12,529 nucleotides of DNA from Spirochaetaceae bacterium (GTDB taxonomy: Bacteria > Spirochaetota > Spirochaetia > Treponematales > Breznakiellaceae), in contig JAIRMP010000114.1 in the NCBI GenBank assembly GCA_031258615.1, forward strand, positions 1 to 12,529. Direction: 5' to 3'. Positions 12,037 to 12,529 of the stretch are shown in pieces; positions within the stretch are counted from its first letter, which is position 1, and each line of letters begins with the position of its first letter. The position numbers and the translations under genes were made by a program. Under the pieces are notes generated by a model that ran no database searches, was not told the origin of the DNA, and saw only the letters and a list, made by a program, of their open reading frames with translations.

Positions 12037-12529
12037 ATACATCTGGACGAACAGGAAGACCTAATTGATATATGCCTGGACAACGTGTTCAAGGCGGTTT
12101 TCACAAAAGACACCCCTGAATCACTCGGCGCTTTGGCAAAGCTGCTTTCGGCGTTGATAGGCAGAGAGGTAGAATCCGTCACAATAATTGCTAACGAGCC
12201 ACCCATCGATAACCTGCACGACAGACAGATTCGCTTTGACATACAGTGCAAATCACCGGATGGGACATATTTCAATGTTGAACTATCCATGAACCCCGAT
12301 GAGTTTGAACCGGTGCGCTTAGAATACTATGAGGGAAAACTGTTTACAGGACAGGACATTCGCGGCAGCGGTAAGACGTACAACGACCTACAAGAGGCGT
12401 ACCAGATAGCATTTTTGGCGAACAGGCGTTTCTTTGCCGACGAGGATTTTTTTCATAGATTTGAGTATTATGACAGGGTTAGAGACATATCTTTTGGAGG
12501 GCGTACCCGTATAATCACGATAGAACTGT
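12037..12529 (+). CDS. Rpn-family PD-(D/E)XK nuclease/transposase, partial
   Basis: This is the 5' part of a gene of the Rpn / PD-(D/E)XK transposase-like family (recombination-promoting nucleases), cut by the window end. The frame is open from 11992 to 12529. It reads HLDEQEDLIDICLDNVFKAV, then LLSALIGREVESV, NLHDRQIRFDIQCKS and NVELSMNPDEFEPVRLEYY, ending in FFHRFEYYDRVRDISFGGRT. The fold's acidic residues can be placed at Asp in RFDIQC and Glu in NVELS, but the Lys or Gln usually two residues after the Glu is Ser, so activity is uncertain. No ATG, GTG or TTG exists near the expected N-terminus. The GAGGT at 12022-12026 points to ACT (12034) or ATA (12037), so the stated start is a best guess. 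It may be translated from a non-standard codon or be a decayed copy; such genes are numerous in some treponemes. Confidence 0.7.
   Translation, partial: MHLDEQEDLIDICLDNVFKAVFTKDTPESLGALAKLLSALIGREVESVTIIANEPPIDNLHDRQIRFDIQCKSPDGTYFNVELSMNPDEFEPVRLEYYEGKLFTGQDIRGSGKTYNDLQEAYQIAFLANRRFFADEDFFHRFEYYDRVRDISFGGRTRIITIEL

Overview
The window looks like chromosome of a spirochaete of the Treponema group, most likely a moderately high-GC, termite-gut-type treponeme. This is inferred from the FliR and FlhB sequences (FlhB carries an LQWFAAEDEGRTE-type N-terminus), a membrane CHASE2/cyclase-like protein, a treponeme-style OmpA-domain protein, a cobQ-cbiC pair, and two PD-(D/E)XK-type accessory genes. 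No rRNA, tRNA, CRISPR array or complete insertion sequence was seen.

Layout. At the extreme left a gene starts on the minus strand and leaves the window (12 to 1). A mostly non-coding stretch follows. From about 340 to 3655 there is a plus-strand flagellar export block, fliR then flhB. It is interrupted between the two genes by a DinD/BRO-N-like gene (1444-2340) with its own palindromic leader. The neighbours fliQ and flhA, usual in treponemes, are absent on both sides. From 7461 down to 3746 the minus strand carries an operon: a phosphoribosyltransferase, rnhB (17-nt overlap) and a large CHASE2/degenerate-cyclase membrane protein. From 7621 rightward on the plus strand come a coiled-coil PD-(D/E)XK protein, an exported OmpA-domain protein, cobQ and cbiC (late corrin ring synthesis, 11 nt apart), and a truncated Rpn/PD-(D/E)XK gene that runs off the right end.

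How the genes work together. FliR and FlhB are inner-membrane parts of the flagellar type III export gate. CobQ and CbiC act in adenosylcobalamin synthesis. RNase HII and the phosphoribosyltransferase are housekeeping enzymes, probably co-transcribed with the CHASE2 protein.

The most interesting signals are at small scale. (1) A 120-bp structured, MITE-like element with TATT direct repeats sits in the 3' end of the dinD-like gene; removing it in silico restores the DinD C-terminus exactly. (2) A perfect 14-bp palindrome in the dinD leader is nearly identical to a palindrome inside the dinD coding sequence. (3) Perfect 13-16 bp inverted repeats lie inside flhB, ompA and the CHASE2 gene. (4) Poly-C tracts of 14 and 16 nt lie between genes, and G7-G8 tracts lie inside cobQ and cbiC. 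(5) The two nuclease-like genes share a promoter/leader arrangement. (6) Neither the dinD-like nor the Rpn gene has a canonical start codon at the place its ribosome binding site points to. I see accessory-gene insertion and decay around a conserved backbone, but no clear multi-gene new system.
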